DNA of 39,220 bases from Panacagrimonas sp052387695 (GCA_052387695.1 JBQTIX010000174.1:1-39220); one strand, 5' to 3'; shown: positions 8,993-17,853, numbered from the stretch's first letter. Notes: generated from the sequence alone by a model not told the origin. A program made the numbers and translations.

Positions 8993-9942
8993 GCCGGTCC
9001 CGATGGTGTCGACGTCAGCACCTCAAGCAACTCCCGCGTCGGATATCCGTCCACGTACATTTTTGCCGACTTCTGGAATTTTCTAACAGCCAATTCCGAT
9101 AACTCCCCGAACCGACCGTCAATACGTCCTGCGTAGAGGGCTAGTCTCTTCAGCTCCCTCTGGATTTCCCTGACCAACTTGGTATTGAAAGACACTAGCG
9201 GGCATCCGCGCCGCGCAGAGCGCAAGTCCCACGTGCTCTCTGGAACATTTGCACAAAAGCCAGCTAAGACGCCGCCGATTCGATAAGTGCGCTCTAGTAC
9301 TTGAAAAGAGCCATCCGCCATTCGCACGGCGCCTCGAAGGCTGAACGAATATTGAAACGACGCGCTCGGAGATTCATATGCCCGCGGAAGTAGGAGTGCA
9401 CGGGCGCTTAGCCGACTAAGAAGAAGTGTGAACGAGTTTCTAGAGGGAATTGGGGCTGCAATTCCATCACCGAATAGGCTCTTCTCGGGCATGTCGATGC
9501 CCGTGAAGGTCAGTACATTCTTCGTGGAATTTGGATATGCGAACTTAGCCGAGGGATCGCGTTGCTTGATCTCCTTAATCGCTTCCTCATAATCCGCGGT
9601 ATCCATAACAGGAACCACAGTAAAGGTGAGGTAACCGATTGGGAATTTTGCAGCCGCTTCCGATGTGTACAACAGACCAGTTGCAGAAGAGCCTCGATTC
9701 TTTAAAACAAACTCGACTGCGGTAGGCATCAAAAAATATAGATGCTTAGATTTGTCGACGCTTGTGAAGAGTGTTACCTGGCGGGGTGTGGAGAATCCAA
9801 CAGCCGAGTCGAAATCTATCATTTCGCCCAAATGTGGGGTTTGGGGTGGGTTCGGAACAACTTGCGCAACGCTAGGTGCCGAGCCTGCCAGCGCCAATGC
9901 AATGCATGTCGAAATGACCTTCACCACATCAATTGTCTTCAT
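8989..9942 (-). CDS. Exported paralogue C with C-terminal peptidoglycan-binding domain
   Basis: 317-aa exported protein. The signal peptide ends at SVA-Q near residue 27. Residues about 50-75 carry a VTLFTSVD...LYFLMPTAV segment matching VTVYPDD...LYYFVPTSV of the 500-aa protein. Further shared blocks are LTFTVVPVMD, AYP, and FTLLLSRLSARA (FTIGLSRIGARA in the 500-aa protein). A C-terminal cysteine pair (FCANVPE...RRGC) matches the other two paralogues. The last ~60 residues (VREIQRELK to RKFQKSAK) look like a PG_binding_1 domain, suggesting attachment to the cell wall. Its start overlaps the preceding gene by 14 bp. Function is unknown; wall binding is inferred from the domain. Confidence 0.72.
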   Translation of the reverse strand: MKTIDVVKVISTCIALALAGSAPSVAQVVPNPPQTPHLGEMIDFDSAVGFSTPRQVTLFTSVDKSKHLYFLMPTAVEFVLKNRGSSATGLLYTSEAAAKFPIGYLTFTVVPVMDTADYEEAIKEIKQRDPSAKFAYPNSTKNVLTFTGIDMPEKSLFGDGIAAPIPSRNSFTLLLSRLSARALLLPRAYESPSASFQYSFSLRGAVRMADGSFQVLERTYRIGGVLAGFCANVPESTWDLRSARRGCPLVSFNTKLVREIQRELKRLALYAGRIDGRFGELSELAVRKFQKSAKMYVDGYPTRELLEVLTSTPSGPA

Positions 9943-10939
9943 CGCATCCGATAGCCCCCGTATCGAGATTTAGAATATGACTCGGGTATTTCGCGCAGAG
10001 ATTATTGAGCGGAATTATTGAATACTTATATCGATTCGAGACAAACGGACCGATCGACAGCAGGGTAACCCGACCGAGCTTATCGAGTTTCTCCTTGTAC
10101 GTTTTTTCAGCCAACCGCCATCCCCATTCTACGCCGCCCATTAGTTTTCTTTTTGGGGTTGGTAGTCCGATAAACTGCCTAAACCAACCTCGAAAGTACG
10201 GCTCCGCGAGTGGTCGAAGAGAAGGATCGATCTTCAGCTTGTCGAAAATCGCCTTGGCGACGGCCTCAAGATCTTCGTCGAGTCCGACGAAATCAACGTC
10301 TTGAAACTGTTCCCATAACGCTTCTGGCGTTACAATAACTTCTTGTTTCTTCTCGCCAATCTGTTTGTGCGCTATCCGGCAAAGGAGACCGAATTTGTCG
10401 GTTGATCGAAGAACGTCGATAGCTTCTTCAAGCGAGCCAACGGTATACGTGGCAGCTGACTGACTGACTGCATCGGCAGTCACATCGCCTTCGAACGCCG
10501 CGACAATCTTTGCCCCTGCGTCCGAGTCGTCAGCAAGGTAGAAATTGCAGGTGGAGGCCAAGCCGCTGGTGGTGCCCGACGTTGCCCCTGCTCCATATGT
10601 AGACTTAACCCATTTTCCGAGATTGCCTAAACGAGTGTCATCCGAGTCAAACCGGAATGATAAGGTTATCGCCAAATTGTTTCGCTTCGTGCCATCACTG
10701 AGGTCAAATAACTGAACGCCAATTCGCACCTTTCCAGTTGTATCAACATCAAGCTTAACGAGGTTTGGAGCAACTACGAAAACGTTTGCCTGACTAAGGT
10801 CACGGTACAGCGTGTAGGTCTTGCTCTCGGGATATTGGCCGGAAACGGGTGAAAGGTTCTGTCCGTGTGCAGAGCAGCCCCAACCCATCCAGACGAGAAT
10901 GAATACAACCAGCCTTTCAAAGAGGCGCACAAGCCTCAC
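9929..10939 (-). CDS. Exported paralogue B (unknown function)
   Basis: 336-aa protein starting with GTG that overlaps the upstream stop (GTGA). A hydrophobic signal segment (LVVFILVWMGWGC) precedes SAHG-Q; the Cys24 could be a lipobox-like position, though the context is not canonical. The mature start contains YTLYRDLS...VFVVAPNLVKLDVD and GVQLFDL, aligning with VTVYPDD...YYFVPTSVALAVD and GVQYWGL of the 500-aa protein. The protein ends with LCAKYPSH...GAIGC, the same terminal cysteine-pair motif as its paralogues. The middle (residues 150-290) is helical and has no counterpart in them. No known family is recognised. Confidence 0.68.
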   Translation of the reverse strand: MRLVRLFERLVVFILVWMGWGCSAHGQNLSPVSGQYPESKTYTLYRDLSQANVFVVAPNLVKLDVDTTGKVRIGVQLFDLSDGTKRNNLAITLSFRFDSDDTRLGNLGKWVKSTYGAGATSGTTSGLASTCNFYLADDSDAGAKIVAAFEGDVTADAVSQSAATYTVGSLEEAIDVLRSTDKFGLLCRIAHKQIGEKKQEVIVTPEALWEQFQDVDFVGLDEDLEAVAKAIFDKLKIDPSLRPLAEPYFRGWFRQFIGLPTPKRKLMGGVEWGWRLAEKTYKEKLDKLGRVTLLSIGPFVSNRYKYSIIPLNNLCAKYPSHILNLDTGAIGCDEDN

Positions 10940-12438
10940 TCGGCGGCGAGAGCACCCACATAACTCCTACGCAATCCGGCAACGAGCGGGTCCTGTTTCT
11001 CGTACTTTCGTCTGCACGGAACAGCTAAGGCATGGCTGGCGAGATCTTCCCCCATGCCAGCTGGAAGTCGATCTGACGGCAGGTCCTTCTGCAGCGCTGC
11101 CATGCGTTCTTGCAGACAACTCTGATTCGACTTTTCATCTTCAGCCGTGGCAGCTCGCATCGATGTCGGAGCCGCTCCAGTTCCTGCGAACGTAGTTCCC
11201 AAGCACGGTTCTTTCATCGTTGCAGCCTGCCGCTTCTCCCAGAGCTCTTGGGTTATCTTGCCGGCGTCTAGCAGTGCCTGCAATGTAGCGAGCTTTGCGG
11301 TTAGACACTGCGCCTGCTGCTTCGCCGTCTCGTCGTACTTCGCCTTATCAATGCACTTGTTTCCGATTGTCGTCAAGTCCGCAAAATTGTCTGGATACTT
11401 GGCGCACACCGCATTGAATGACATTCCGACGGTGAACTCACGATCTTCTAGTTTTTGAGTGCTGATGTTGAAGGCGAAATTGACCGTTTCATCCAGGTGC
11501 TCCCACCCACCACCACCGCTAAAACTCCACCCGAAACTTCCGCTACTACCGCCACCCGCTTCGATCCCGTTGGGTTTAAGCTTGGGAGCAAACATGCCGG
11601 TTTCATTGATCTTTGCATTCACGATGGACTTGAAGACTTCCAACATATATGCGTCTGTATCGGTCTCTCCTCCTTCGAGGATTTCGAGCTTAATTGAACC
11701 GTCGCTAGTCAATGATTGCCAGTCGGCTGACCAATCAGATTTAACAAGGCCCCACCAACTGGTGCTGGAAGAGCGGATCTTGAAGTGGTCGTACACGCGC
11801 TTGTGGTAAATCGTTATTTTTGCGTGAAGCCGTTTCGCGATTCCGGTGAACTTGTACGTATATCGGGCTCCCATAACGTCCATATCTGGCGAAGAGCCAT
11901 TCGCGAACGCTCTAGCGCCAATCCGACTTAGGCCGATAGTGAAAACTTGAGTCGCATCGACCGTTCCCCCTTTCAGGCTCGGCGTACTTTTGTCCTGGGC
12001 TTCAGGTACGAAATGACCATTTATGATCATTTCCATCTTGCTATCAACGAGGGTCGGAAACGCATAACTCGCGTTTGCATCGACCTTTTTCAAACCCTTC
12101 GCAACCTCGTCTACGGTCTCCTTGTCGAATGCTGGTCTCACACTGAACGTTAATGCGGCGCCGGCGCCGTCCAGATCAGACCCCGTCAATCCCCAGTATT
12201 GGACCCCCAATTTCGGCTTCTTCGTGACTGGATCAACAGCCAGAGCTACTGAGGTCGGTACGAAGTAATACAGAGATTTATTCGCGTCATCGGGATACAC
12301 CGTTACCAACTCGGGATGAGGGAGACCCACTACCGCATCAAGTATGGGATATGACCAAGCTAATCCGCCCCATGCCCACAAAATCACGGTCAATGTCGAA
12401 CGCACGAAGTTAGATCGAGCCGCAAGAAATGGACGCAT
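10936..12438 (-). CDS. Exported paralogue A, first gene of cargo operon (unknown function)
   Basis: 500-aa exported protein, promoter-proximal gene of a six-gene operon. The N-terminus has a hydrophobic VILWAWGGLAWS signal segment. Residues about 40-75 hold VTVYPDD, LYYFVPTSV and GVQYWGL, which recur in the 336- and 317-aa products. FTIGLSRIGARA near residue 170 recurs in the 317-aa protein. A Gly/Ser-rich spacer (about 295-312) precedes a beta-rich segment ending CAKYPDN...GNKC. The C-terminal ~140 residues are helical with several cysteines and an AE end. The start is preceded by a G-rich run (GGGGGGAG) only a few bases from ATG. Function is unknown. Confidence 0.7.
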   Translation of the reverse strand: MRPFLAARSNFVRSTLTVILWAWGGLAWSYPILDAVVGLPHPELVTVYPDDANKSLYYFVPTSVALAVDPVTKKPKLGVQYWGLTGSDLDGAGAALTFSVRPAFDKETVDEVAKGLKKVDANASYAFPTLVDSKMEMIINGHFVPEAQDKSTPSLKGGTVDATQVFTIGLSRIGARAFANGSSPDMDVMGARYTYKFTGIAKRLHAKITIYHKRVYDHFKIRSSSTSWWGLVKSDWSADWQSLTSDGSIKLEILEGGETDTDAYMLEVFKSIVNAKINETGMFAPKLKPNGIEAGGGSSGSFGWSFSGGGGWEHLDETVNFAFNISTQKLEDREFTVGMSFNAVCAKYPDNFADLTTIGNKCIDKAKYDETAKQQAQCLTAKLATLQALLDAGKITQELWEKRQAATMKEPCLGTTFAGTGAAPTSMRAATAEDEKSNQSCLQERMAALQKDLPSDRLPAGMGEDLASHALAVPCRRKYEKQDPLVAGLRRSYVGALAAE

Positions 12439-12983
12439 ACTCCCCCCAAGGTGATGCCGATCACGCGAAAAGCTGTTCCCACAGCGAAGTGCTTCTTAGT
12501 CACCTGCCGCTGGAGGGTATATCAAGTCCCTTAAGATTGGAATCGGGTACCTTCGACGAATCTCTAGTGATCTGGGTGTGTGTCAATGGACAGACAAGTT
12601 AGGTTTTGACCGCGTGGTTGCACACGGACCTGGTAGTCGATGGAGGAATGTCTCCTTCGGCGTTTGCAGTGGACCTCGATATAGTGAAACAGATCGCTTC
12701 GTCACCGGATTTCGTGATGGCGCCCTGGAGCTTCTTTGTGACACATCGTTCGCGCTGAACGACCCTTTATTCCTACGCGCGAAAGGTCAAGGGAAATCAC
12801 TGCGTCAGGGCCCCGGGCTCGATCAAACGATAAGGGTAGATCAAGGGGAATGGCCCAATCCGAAAGGGCCGTCACGCGCGGCGTGTCGAAAGGGATAGAT
12901 AAACCCACAAGCCGGTGAGACTGGTTTCCTCTCGTCTAGGCCCCTGCGCGCCGAAAACAATCCGGCCCAGGAGGCGCACCGGA
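12439..12983. other. 545-bp intergenic region between divergent cargo and traI operons
   Basis: No convincing gene is seen; a 106-codon open frame at 12578-12898 has no signal, Shine-Dalgarno or recognisable sequence. The region must hold promoters for both divergent operons. Two short palindromes lie close together near the right side: GGCCC/GGGCC at 12852-12870 and CACGC/GCGTG at 12873-12885. Because it sits directly upstream of the relaxase operon it is a reasonable place to look for oriT, but no known oriT sequence is recognised. Confidence 0.45.
12558..12586 (-). promoter_or_regulatory. Candidate sigma-70 promoter for the exported-protein operon
   Basis: On the minus strand a perfect -35 TTGACA (12581-12586) is followed after 17 nt by AGATTC (12558-12563), a weak -10. 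It lies about 120 bp upstream of the 500-aa gene. The -35 match and spacing support it; the -10 is poor. Confidence 0.3.
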
Positions 12984-13367
12984 ATGCCAATCGTCGAAAT
13001 CCTTGAGAGCTTGGGCCTGCGGAGTTTTGCGGCCCCGCTGAGCTTGCTGTTGGAGCGCCTCGCCGGCATCGAAATGGTGCTCGATGCGGACGAGGAGCGC
13101 GCGGAGTCGGTCTTAAATCGGCAACTCGCCGAGTGCGTGCATCTGTCGCCCGCCGAGGCCCGCGTGTTCCTCATGCAGGTCTGCGTCGGGCTTCCGGCGT
13201 TCCGCTACCGGGCCGGGGCGGTAACGGGACGCGCGGTGTGGCAGCCGCTGCGCGAGTCGCTGCACCAATTTCGTGAGCGGTACGGCGACTTGGTGTTCTG
13301 GCTGGACGGCGACTTGTGCCCCTCAGTTCCTGAAACTCTGGAGTGGCTGAAGTCATGGGACTGCTGA
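12984..13367 (+). CDS. ICE-associated protein upstream of the relaxase (unknown)
   Basis: 127-aa protein starting MPIVEILESLGLRS. The ATG at 12984 was chosen because a full AGGAGG lies 9 nt upstream; the frame is open further upstream. It is mostly helical with repeated Leu-rich segments (LLLERLAG), contains a GxAxWQPLRES stretch and ends LEWLKSWDC. No signal peptide or membrane segment is seen, so it is probably cytoplasmic. Its end overlaps traI by 13 bp, implying translational coupling and a role with the relaxase, for instance as a relaxosome accessory factor (inference from position). I do not recognise a named family. Confidence 0.65.
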   Translation: MPIVEILESLGLRSFAAPLSLLLERLAGIEMVLDADEERAESVLNRQLAECVHLSPAEARVFLMQVCVGLPAFRYRAGAVTGRAVWQPLRESLHQFRERYGDLVFWLDGDLCPSVPETLEWLKSWDC

Positions 13368-15127
13368 GGCGTTGGCTGAACCGCGGGACGGCGACGGCAC
13401 CTGCGGCAGGCGATCTGCTCGTCTTGCGTAGTGCCCCGGAGCTATTGCTGGCCCACGATTCGCTGCTATCGGCCATTCGCCGGCAAGTGGGTGTCCCGGA
13501 AGCCCACTGGAACACGCTGTACTACAGGCTGTTCGAGTCCTTCGCTGCATTCGTCCAGCAGCTTCCTGCGTCTGAAGCACATCATCACCACGATCCAGGC
13601 GGATTGCTTGCACATGGGCTGCAAGTAACGCTGAGCGCGCTGACTCTGCGAAGGGGCGTGCTGTTGCCGGCGGGAGCCAGTGCCGAGGAACTAGCCGAGA
13701 AGCAGGACGTGTGGACGTATGCGACGGCGACGGCCGCGCTGCTGCATGACATTGGCAAACCGCTCTGCGACCAACGCATCGCCTTGTTCGATGTGAACGG
13801 CAAGTCGCTGGGCCTTTGGGATGGGCTGTCGGGGCGGATGGCGGCGCCGGCGGTCGCATATCGCATGCAGTTCCGGCGCGGACGGCGTTACCGGCTGCAC
13901 GCCCGGCTGCCGCCACTATTGGTGCATCACATCGTGCCCCCATCCGGATTGCGTTGGCTGACGTCGGACATGAACGTGTTCGAAGCCTGGGTGGCGACGA
14001 TCTCCGGTATTGACGACGAAATCTCCGGCGAACTCGGCAAGCTGATTCGCTCGGCGGATGGACTTTCGGTCGCCTCCGATCTGACCGGCGTGCAAGTCAC
14101 ACGCGCGCCGCAAGGTGCTCCGAAGCCTTTGGCGGAACGTCTGGCAACTGGACTGCGCTTCCTGGTCGATCAGGGCCGCTTGCCGCTGAACAAGCCCGGT
14201 GCGGCAGGCTGGGTGTCGGGCGATGCGCTCTGGCTGGTGAGCAAGCGCGCACTGGATGCGCTGCGCGAGCACCTTCTGAACGAAGCGCAGAGCGGGGTGC
14301 CCGCCCGCAACGACCGCCTGATGGACGAGTTGCAAAGCCACGGTCTCGTCTCGGTCAACGGCGACCGCGCGATCTGGAACGCCACGGTGCAAGTTGGTAG
14401 CTGGTCGGTGTCGCTGACTCTCTTGCGGGTGCCGCTCGCCAGACTGTGGCCAGAGGCGGAATCCCGTCCGCCTACCTTCGATGGGACCGTAGTGCCGGAC
14501 GTCGGCATCCCCACCGACGAGCAGGCGGTGGTCATGGGTTCGCCGTCGCCTGCGGGGTCCGCGGAATCACTCGCACCTGTTCACAGCGCACGGGTCGCTA
14601 TGGCAGCCGCGTCGTCGATGCTCTCACCAGAGATCGCGGCGGACCCGCTCCCCGTCGAAGCAGATCACGACGAGATTGCCGTCAACGCAACCGAAACGGT
14701 CCGCGAAGTCTTGTGCCATGAGAGCGGGTTCGTCGCCTGGCTGCGTGAAGGCATCGTCACCGGCCGCTTGAAAACCAACGCCGCCGACGCCCGTGTTCAT
14801 TACGTTGAGGAAGGCTTGCTCTTGGTCTCCCCGGCCGTATTCCGCGATTTCGCAGGCGTCACCGGCTGGGAGTCGGCGCAGAAGAAACTGCTGAAGCTGC
14901 GCATACACCGCAAGACCGCGCAGGGAACCAACGTCTGGACCTATCGCGTGGTCGGCGAAACCAAGTCGGGAGCTTTGCTGCGCGGCATCGTCATTCCCGA
15001 TCCGCAGACGCGGCTTGGGATCGTCGTCACCCGCATCAATCCGGTGCTGCACCGGGTCACGGATGTGGGCGTAGCCACCACGCCATCCTCGGCTGAGGTG
15101 TTTCCAGTGGAAACACCTCCGGCGTGA
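13355..15127 (+). CDS. traI: MobH-family conjugative relaxase TraI
   Basis: 590-aa relaxase that nicks oriT and pilots the transferred strand. The MobH (TraI_2) signature is present: a histidine run HHHHDPGGLLAHG near residue 75 and an HD-hydrolase motif LLHDIGKP near residue 130, which is how this class coordinates metal instead of the usual three-histidine Tyr relaxase fold. The C-terminal region (about 450-560, ESGFVAWLREGI to RIHRKTAQGT) matches the TraI_2_C winged-helix-like domain. The middle (about 370-450) is a low-complexity linker. The ATG at 13355 follows GGAG by 11 nt; a GTG at 13343 is an alternative. Same MobH-coupling protein-DUF4400 order as SXT/R391-type ICEs. Confidence 0.9.
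   Translation: MGLLRRWLNRGTATAPAAGDLLVLRSAPELLLAHDSLLSAIRRQVGVPEAHWNTLYYRLFESFAAFVQQLPASEAHHHHDPGGLLAHGLQVTLSALTLRRGVLLPAGASAEELAEKQDVWTYATATAALLHDIGKPLCDQRIALFDVNGKSLGLWDGLSGRMAAPAVAYRMQFRRGRRYRLHARLPPLLVHHIVPPSGLRWLTSDMNVFEAWVATISGIDDEISGELGKLIRSADGLSVASDLTGVQVTRAPQGAPKPLAERLATGLRFLVDQGRLPLNKPGAAGWVSGDALWLVSKRALDALREHLLNEAQSGVPARNDRLMDELQSHGLVSVNGDRAIWNATVQVGSWSVSLTLLRVPLARLWPEAESRPPTFDGTVVPDVGIPTDEQAVVMGSPSPAGSAESLAPVHSARVAMAAASSMLSPEIAADPLPVEADHDEIAVNATETVREVLCHESGFVAWLREGIVTGRLKTNAADARVHYVEEGLLLVSPAVFRDFAGVTGWESAQKKLLKLRIHRKTAQGTNVWTYRVVGETKSGALLRGIVIPDPQTRLGIVVTRINPVLHRVTDVGVATTPSSAEVFPVETPPA
15095..15119. promoter_or_regulatory. 25-bp perfect palindrome at the traI-traD junction
   Basis: Arms GAGGTGTTTCC and GGAAACACCTC (11 bp each) flank AGT, inside the last codons of traI and ending 11 bp before the traD start. 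The core TGTTTCCAGTGGAAACA resembles, but does not equal, a ParB parS site (TGTTTCACGTGAAACA). It may be a protein-binding operator or an RNA hairpin controlling traD translation. Confidence 0.4.
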
Positions 15128-15130
15128 GCC

Positions 15131-17167
15131 ATGAGCGAATACTTCGACAACCGCCTGCGACCGGCTTTTGAGTTCTTTCCGGCCGCGGTGCTGGGCGGCA
15201 CGGCCTTGGCGCTGTGGCAGGAGTCGGTTTCCCTTTTTCCGATCATGCCGGGCGTGGCCTCGACGATGGCAGGCATCTTCGCCGGTCTCGCGCTGTGGCG
15301 GGCTTGGCAGGGCGTGAAAATCGTCCGGTATCGCTCCAATCTGAGAAAGCTGCCGCGCTACGTGCTCGATGCGGACGCGATTCCGCTCTCGAAAGCCAAG
15401 CTGTTTCTGGGGCGGGGCTTTCGCTGGGATCAGCGGCATAGCCAGCGACTAATTGAAACGCTCGATCCCGCCAAGCGCCGCTGGCTCGTCCCCGGGCCGC
15501 TCTATCGCGGTGCACGGGCACTGGAAATGACAGCGGAACATCGGCTCTGGCTGGAGCCGCTGGCACGACTCACGCGCACGGATAGCCCTTGGAATCCGCT
15601 GCGGCCGCTACCGCCAGTGGGAGGCAACGCCTGTCTGCACGGGGTGGGCCTGGAAGACGAGGCCGACGTCTGGATGGACCTGGGCGACCGCGAGGCGCAT
15701 ACGCTGGTGCTCGGCACCACGCGCGTCGGCAAGACCCGGCTCGCCGAACTGCTGGTTGCGCAAGACATCCGGCGCGGCGAGACCGTCATCGTGTTCGATC
15801 CCAAAGGCGATCTCGACCTGATGCGGCGCATGTTTGGCGAGTGCAAGCGCACGGGGCGGCTGGAGCAGTTCCACATCTTCCACCTCGGCTACCCGGACTT
15901 TTCGGAACGCTACAACCCGGTCGGCGAGTTCGGCCGCATCACGGAAGTGGCTTCGCGCATTGCTACGCAGCTTCCTGCGGAGGGCAATTCGGCAGCCTTC
16001 CGCGAGTTCGCCTGGCGCTTTACCAACATCGTTGCGCGGGCGCTGGTGGGGCTGGGTCGCAAGCCGGCCTACGCCGACATCGCGCGCTACGTGACGCATA
16101 TCGAGCCACTGCTGATCGAGTATCACGAGCTATGGTTCAAGACCGAGGGGCCGTCGGACTGGCGCGAGGCCGTTGCCAACATCGCCGCCAACGTCAACGA
16201 GAAGAACCTGCCAATGGCCTTGCGAGGCCGCGATCCGCGTGCGATTGGGATGGTGCGCTTCGCCAAGGAGCGCAACCTGTACGACCCGGTTGCCGATGGC
16301 CTGCGCAGCGCCTTTGAATACGACAAGACCTATTTCGACAAGCTCACGGCCAGTCTGTTGCCGTTGCTGGAGAAGCTCACCAGTGGACGCTCCGGCACGC
16401 TGCTAACGCCGATTTATTCGGACCTCGCCGACAAGCGTCCCGTCCTGGACTGGATGCGCATCATCCGCCAGCGCGGGGTGGTTTATGTGGGCCTCGACGC
16501 GCTGTCGGATAACGAAGTGGCCAGCGCCGTCGGCAACTCGATGTTTGCCGATCTCACCTCGGTGTCGGGCGCGCTCTACAAGTTCGGCGACACCCAGGGC
16601 CTGCCGGACGTGCCGGGACACCGGCGCCGCAAGGTCTGCATCCACGCCGACGAGTTCAACGAGCTGGTGGGCAATGAGTTCATCCCGCTGCTCAACAAGG
16701 GCGGCGGTGCAGGAATGCAGATCACGGCGTACACGCAGACCGCTTCTGACATCGAAGCGGGCATCGGGGACAAGGCAAAGGCCGGGCAGATCTCCGGGAA
16801 CCTCAACACGCTCATCATGATGCGCGTGAAGAACGAGGAAACGGCCGAGTTCCTCACCACGCAGCTTCCGAAGGTGCGGGTCTATACCAAGCTCGCCGAA
16901 AGCCGCACTACCGACGACAACGACCCCGAAACGCCGACTGACTTCACCTCGGCCAATGCAGATCGCGTGACCGAAGTCGAGGCCGAGATGCTTCAGCCCG
17001 CCGACCTCGTGCAACTACCGAAGGGACAAGCCTTCGCACTGTTGGACGGGGGCCGGCTCTACAAGATGCGGCTACCCCTGGTGGGTGCTGATCCCTTGTT
17101 GCCGCCGGGCGTCGAGGACATCCGCGCCTGGGCACGGACACGTTACGGTCGCGCAGTCGATGGATAG
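15131..17167 (+). CDS. traD: Type IV coupling protein TraD (VirD4/TraD ATPase)
   Basis: 678-aa inner-membrane ATPase that brings the relaxosome to the conjugative channel. Two hydrophobic segments lie near the N-terminus (about residues 14-60). The nucleotide-binding site has a Walker A LGTTRVGKTRLAE near residues 194-206 and, shortly after, VIVFDPKGDLDL around 218-230, typical of SXT/PFGI-type coupling proteins. KVCIHADEFNELV near residue 500 is the Walker B-like DE segment, and GMQITAYTQTASDIE follows. The start is 3 bp after traI. The stop overlaps the start of the next gene (ATGGATAG), so the two are coupled. Confidence 0.93.
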   Translation: MSEYFDNRLRPAFEFFPAAVLGGTALALWQESVSLFPIMPGVASTMAGIFAGLALWRAWQGVKIVRYRSNLRKLPRYVLDADAIPLSKAKLFLGRGFRWDQRHSQRLIETLDPAKRRWLVPGPLYRGARALEMTAEHRLWLEPLARLTRTDSPWNPLRPLPPVGGNACLHGVGLEDEADVWMDLGDREAHTLVLGTTRVGKTRLAELLVAQDIRRGETVIVFDPKGDLDLMRRMFGECKRTGRLEQFHIFHLGYPDFSERYNPVGEFGRITEVASRIATQLPAEGNSAAFREFAWRFTNIVARALVGLGRKPAYADIARYVTHIEPLLIEYHELWFKTEGPSDWREAVANIAANVNEKNLPMALRGRDPRAIGMVRFAKERNLYDPVADGLRSAFEYDKTYFDKLTASLLPLLEKLTSGRSGTLLTPIYSDLADKRPVLDWMRIIRQRGVVYVGLDALSDNEVASAVGNSMFADLTSVSGALYKFGDTQGLPDVPGHRRRKVCIHADEFNELVGNEFIPLLNKGGGAGMQITAYTQTASDIEAGIGDKAKAGQISGNLNTLIMMRVKNEETAEFLTTQLPKVRVYTKLAESRTTDDNDPETPTDFTSANADRVTEVEAEMLQPADLVQLPKGQAFALLDGGRLYKMRLPLVGADPLLPPGVEDIRAWARTRYGRAVDG

Positions 17168-17834
17168 ATCGCGCTGGACGGGACTGCTCTGGTGGGTGAA
17201 GTGGTGCGCGATCATCCTCGTGCTCACCCTGGTCGCCCACTTGTTCTACACGCTCTGGCCTTACCCGCAGGGAGAAGCGCGGGGCGTTGCAGCCTTGCAA
17301 CGCAATCTCGATAAGGAGTGGGCGACCCTGATCGAACTCGGCGATGCGCGCTTTCCGCCGCTGGCCTACGCCATCCACGACCGGCTGTACGCCGCCTTCT
17401 TCAAGGCTCCAGGCTTCGACTACATGCTGAAGCAGGCGCTTGATCCAGCACCAATGAACGACAGTGACGAGCTGATGCGCAAGTTCGTGCTGGCGACCCG
17501 CGAGTTCTGGGAGACAGCGGCCACAGGCTTGCAGCTCTTTGCCGCGCGTCTTGCAGTGCTGGTGCTGACGGCACCGTTGCTGCTGCTCGCGGCCCTGGGC
17601 GGCTTCGCCGACGGTCTGGTCGTGTGGTTTCTGCGGCGCACAGGCGGCGGGCGCGAGTCCGGGTTCATCTACCACCGCGCCAAGCGGGCTGTGGCTTACA
17701 GCCTCGTCGTCACCGCAGCGATTTACCTGGTCCCGCCGTCGGTCATGAACCCTCAGTGGCTCCTACCACCGCTCATCGTCATTTTTGCAACGGGTATCCG
17801 GTACGCCACGGCCTATTTCAAAAAATACCTGTAG
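17160..17834 (+). CDS. ICE membrane protein, DUF4400-like (SXT orfJ-type)
   Basis: 224-aa integral membrane protein conserved after the coupling protein in many ICEs. The ATG at 17160 overlaps the traD stop by 8 bp, giving MDRSRWTGLLWWVK, a basic cytoplasmic start. Hydrophobic segments lie at about residues 10-30, 120-150 (LAVLVLTAPLLLLAALGG), 175-192 and 198-215. A hydrophilic loop from 32 to 118 contains PYPQGEARGV. Size, topology and position after traD match the DUF4400 family. Its biochemical role is not established; co-expression with TraI and TraD suggests it supports the coupling complex. Confidence 0.75.
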   Translation: MDRSRWTGLLWWVKWCAIILVLTLVAHLFYTLWPYPQGEARGVAALQRNLDKEWATLIELGDARFPPLAYAIHDRLYAAFFKAPGFDYMLKQALDPAPMNDSDELMRKFVLATREFWETAATGLQLFAARLAVLVLTAPLLLLAALGGFADGLVVWFLRRTGGGRESGFIYHRAKRAVAYSLVVTAAIYLVPPSVMNPQWLLPPLIVIFATGIRYATAYFKKYL

Positions 17835-17853
17835 AGGTTTGTGCTCAGTAGGG

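Noticed and set aside
12578..12898. 106-codon plus-strand open frame upstream of the relaxase operon
   Set aside because: No Shine-Dalgarno, no recognisable motif, low-complexity composition, and it lies across the expected promoter region.
15095..15119. Palindrome as a true parS site
   Set aside because: The core has an extra base and CAGTG instead of CACGTG, and no ParB gene is seen in the window.
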